A DNA stretch of 13,615 nt from Butyricicoccus sp. GTDB taxonomy: Bacteria > Bacillota > Clostridia > Oscillospirales > Butyricicoccaceae. Of the stretch, positions 12,729 to 13,615 are shown one piece after another (the stretch's first letter is position 1; each line of letters starts with the position of its first letter). The stretch spans positions 1 to 13,615 of the forward strand of contig JAHHRO010000046.1 of assembly GCA_020025755.1 (NCBI GenBank). Reading direction: 5' to 3'. The notes beneath the pieces are model-generated. The model was not told the origin of the DNA. It searched no databases and saw only the letters and a list, made by a program, of their open reading frames with translations. A program made the translations under genes and the position numbers.

Positions 12729-12743
12729 AGGAGGAACCGTATC

Positions 12744-13472
12744 ATGACAAACGAAATCATTTTGACGATCTCTCTGGTCGTTTTATTTGGCAGTGTGATC
12801 CTGTTTTACCGCTTGTTCGGTAAGATGGGTCTGTACTGTATGACAGTATTTGCAACCATCGCTGCAAATATTGAGGTCTTGCTGCTTGTGGATGCATTTG
12901 GAATGGAGATGACGCTGGGGAATATCCTGTTTGCGATGACCTTCCTTGTGACCGATATCCTGTCCGAGAATGAGGGCAAATGTGCGGCGAATCTATCCGT
13001 TGGCATCGGCGTTGCGACCTGTATTTTGTTTATTGTGGTCTCGCAGTCATGGATGTGGTATGTGCCCAGCCCCAACGACTGGGCACAGCCTTCCTTCCGC
13101 GCTATCTTTACCAATACACCCCGTATGATGCTGGCATCGCTCCTCGTCTACGCCATTGCACAGGCATTCGATGTGTGGCTCTATCACGCATGGTGGAAGC
13201 TCAGCACACGCAAGAGCGGAGATAAGCACAAGTATCTGTGGCTGCGAAACAACGGGTCAACTATGATCTCTCAGCTGCTCAATACTGTCCTGTTTACGGT
13301 CTTTGCATTCGCCGGTATCTATGATATGAAAACAATGATCAGCATTGTCCTGTCCAGTTATATCATCTTTATCGTGACCTCTCTGGCAGACACCCCGATC
13401 CTGTATTGGGCACGCCGCTTGAAGGAGCAGGGCAAAGATGGCATTTGGACAGCGGAAAAGGCTGCGCCTTGA
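12744..13472 (+). CDS. Queuosine precursor transporter, YhhQ/DUF165 (VUT) family
   Basis: This 242-residue membrane protein has about six hydrophobic helices. The family motif around DILSENEGKCAA (71-82) follows the LFAMTFLVTD helix, and the C-terminal ISIVLSSYIIFIVTSLADTP helix precedes a short basic tail. YhhQ of E. coli imports preQ0/preQ1 for tRNA queuosine synthesis. AGGAGG lies 9 nt before the ATG. The upstream preQ1-I-type riboswitch independently points to this substrate. It is monocistronic, with hairpins after the stop. No queuosine synthesis genes lie in the window, consistent with a salvage role, although they may be elsewhere. Confidence 0.93.
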   Translation: MTNEIILTISLVVLFGSVILFYRLFGKMGLYCMTVFATIAANIEVLLLVDAFGMEMTLGNILFAMTFLVTDILSENEGKCAANLSVGIGVATCILFIVVSQSWMWYVPSPNDWAQPSFRAIFTNTPRMMLASLLVYAIAQAFDVWLYHAWWKLSTRKSGDKHKYLWLRNNGSTMISQLLNTVLFTVFAFAGIYDMKTMISIVLSSYIIFIVTSLADTPILYWARRLKEQGKDGIWTAEKAAP

Positions 13473-13485
13473 TCCGTATGGTTTG

Positions 13486-13514
13486 CAAAAAGCTGCCGAA
13501 TTTTTTCGGCAGCT
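13486..13514 (-). terminator. Perfect hairpin, best read as a minus-strand terminator
   Basis: AGCTGCCGAA (13491-13500) and TTCGGCAGCT (13505-13514) form a 10-bp stem around TTTT. On the minus strand it is followed by TTTTTGC, but on the plus strand by GAGGC. It could end a convergent transcript from beyond the right edge, or help end the transporter transcript together with the next hairpin. Confidence 0.6.
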
Positions 13515-13515
13515 G

Positions 13516-13546
13516 AGGCTGTCGAAGAACCTTCGACAGCCTTTCC
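13516..13546 (+). terminator. Second perfect hairpin after the transporter gene
   Basis: A 12-bp perfect stem (13516-13527 with 13531-13542) around AAC is followed by TTCC. The U-tract is poor, so it may be an attenuated plus-strand terminator or part of a structured repeat. Confidence 0.45.
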
Positions 13547-13615
13547 AGGGGAACCCAGTCCCTCTGATACCCCCGGTTTCGCGCCCGATGGCGCGGGTCG
13601 AGGGCAAAATCCAAG
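13543..13615. other. GC-rich structured non-coding tail
   Basis: CCCTC (13560-13564) pairs with GAGGG (13600-13604) around an inner GCGCC-CGAT-GGCGC hairpin (13581-13594). Minus-strand open frames here lack a ribosome site and any recognisable protein pattern. It may be the edge of an interspersed repeat or of a structured RNA cut by the window. Confidence 0.4.

Larger units (their letters stand above)
12347..12743. other. Divergent intergenic region, 397 bp
   Basis: There is no credible gene here. It holds, from left to right, the symporter leader with its inverted repeat and promoter (to 12444), an AT-rich stretch without recognised elements (12445-12539), and the complete regulated leader of the queuosine-precursor transporter (12540-12743). 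Confidence 0.8.

Noticed and set aside
12524..12730. 68-residue open frame in the transporter leader
   Set aside because: Its start precedes the predicted transcription start, and it runs across the aptamer and both terminators.
13369..13614. Minus-strand open frames at the right edge
   Set aside because: They lie over the hairpins and antisense to the transporter gene, with no ribosome site or recognisable domain.

Overview
The window looks like a chromosomal segment of a gut-type anaerobic Firmicute in class Clostridia. The evidence is moderate GC coding DNA separated by AT-rich spacers, strong AGGAGG-type ribosome binding sites, consensus sigma-A promoters (several with an exact 17-nt spacer), Gram-positive intrinsic terminators, purine-type and preQ1-type riboswitches, and a CD1871A-type small protein known from Clostridioides. 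I would guess the Butyricicoccus/Agathobaculum neighbourhood, but I cannot fix the genus by eye. I saw no mobile element, CRISPR array, tRNA or rRNA.

Layout. At the left edge a consensus promoter reads leftward into a gene that leaves the window. Next, on the minus strand, come a small secreted protein with two 41-residue repeats (215-859) and a three-gene redox operon (976-2648): a TlpA-like thioredoxin lipoprotein, a 48-residue membrane CXXC protein, and a membrane polyferredoxin. On the plus strand follow truA and proC, overlapping by 4 nt and ended by a bidirectional terminator.

The centre of the window is a five-gene minus-strand purine-degradation operon, guaD-dcd-xdhA-xdhB-xdhC (9910 down to 4400). 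A perfect TTGACA-17-TATAAT promoter drives it, through a guanine-class purine riboswitch with its own terminator. Guanine deaminase makes xanthine, and the three-subunit molybdenum hydroxylase would oxidise it. A dCTP deaminase gene sits unexpectedly between them. A DUF2262-like gene is transcribed divergently from the same short intergenic region.

The right part has an SLC6/NSS-type sodium symporter (minus strand) and, divergently, a YhhQ-type queuosine-precursor transporter. The transporter leader carries a preQ1-I-type riboswitch and two successive intrinsic terminators. The last 140 bases are non-coding and rich in perfect hairpins.

The most interesting items are the guanine riboswitch with a shortened P2 stem on a catabolic operon, the double-terminator preQ1 leader, and the thioredoxin/CXXC/polyferredoxin module, which may carry electrons across the membrane for extracytoplasmic thiol reduction.
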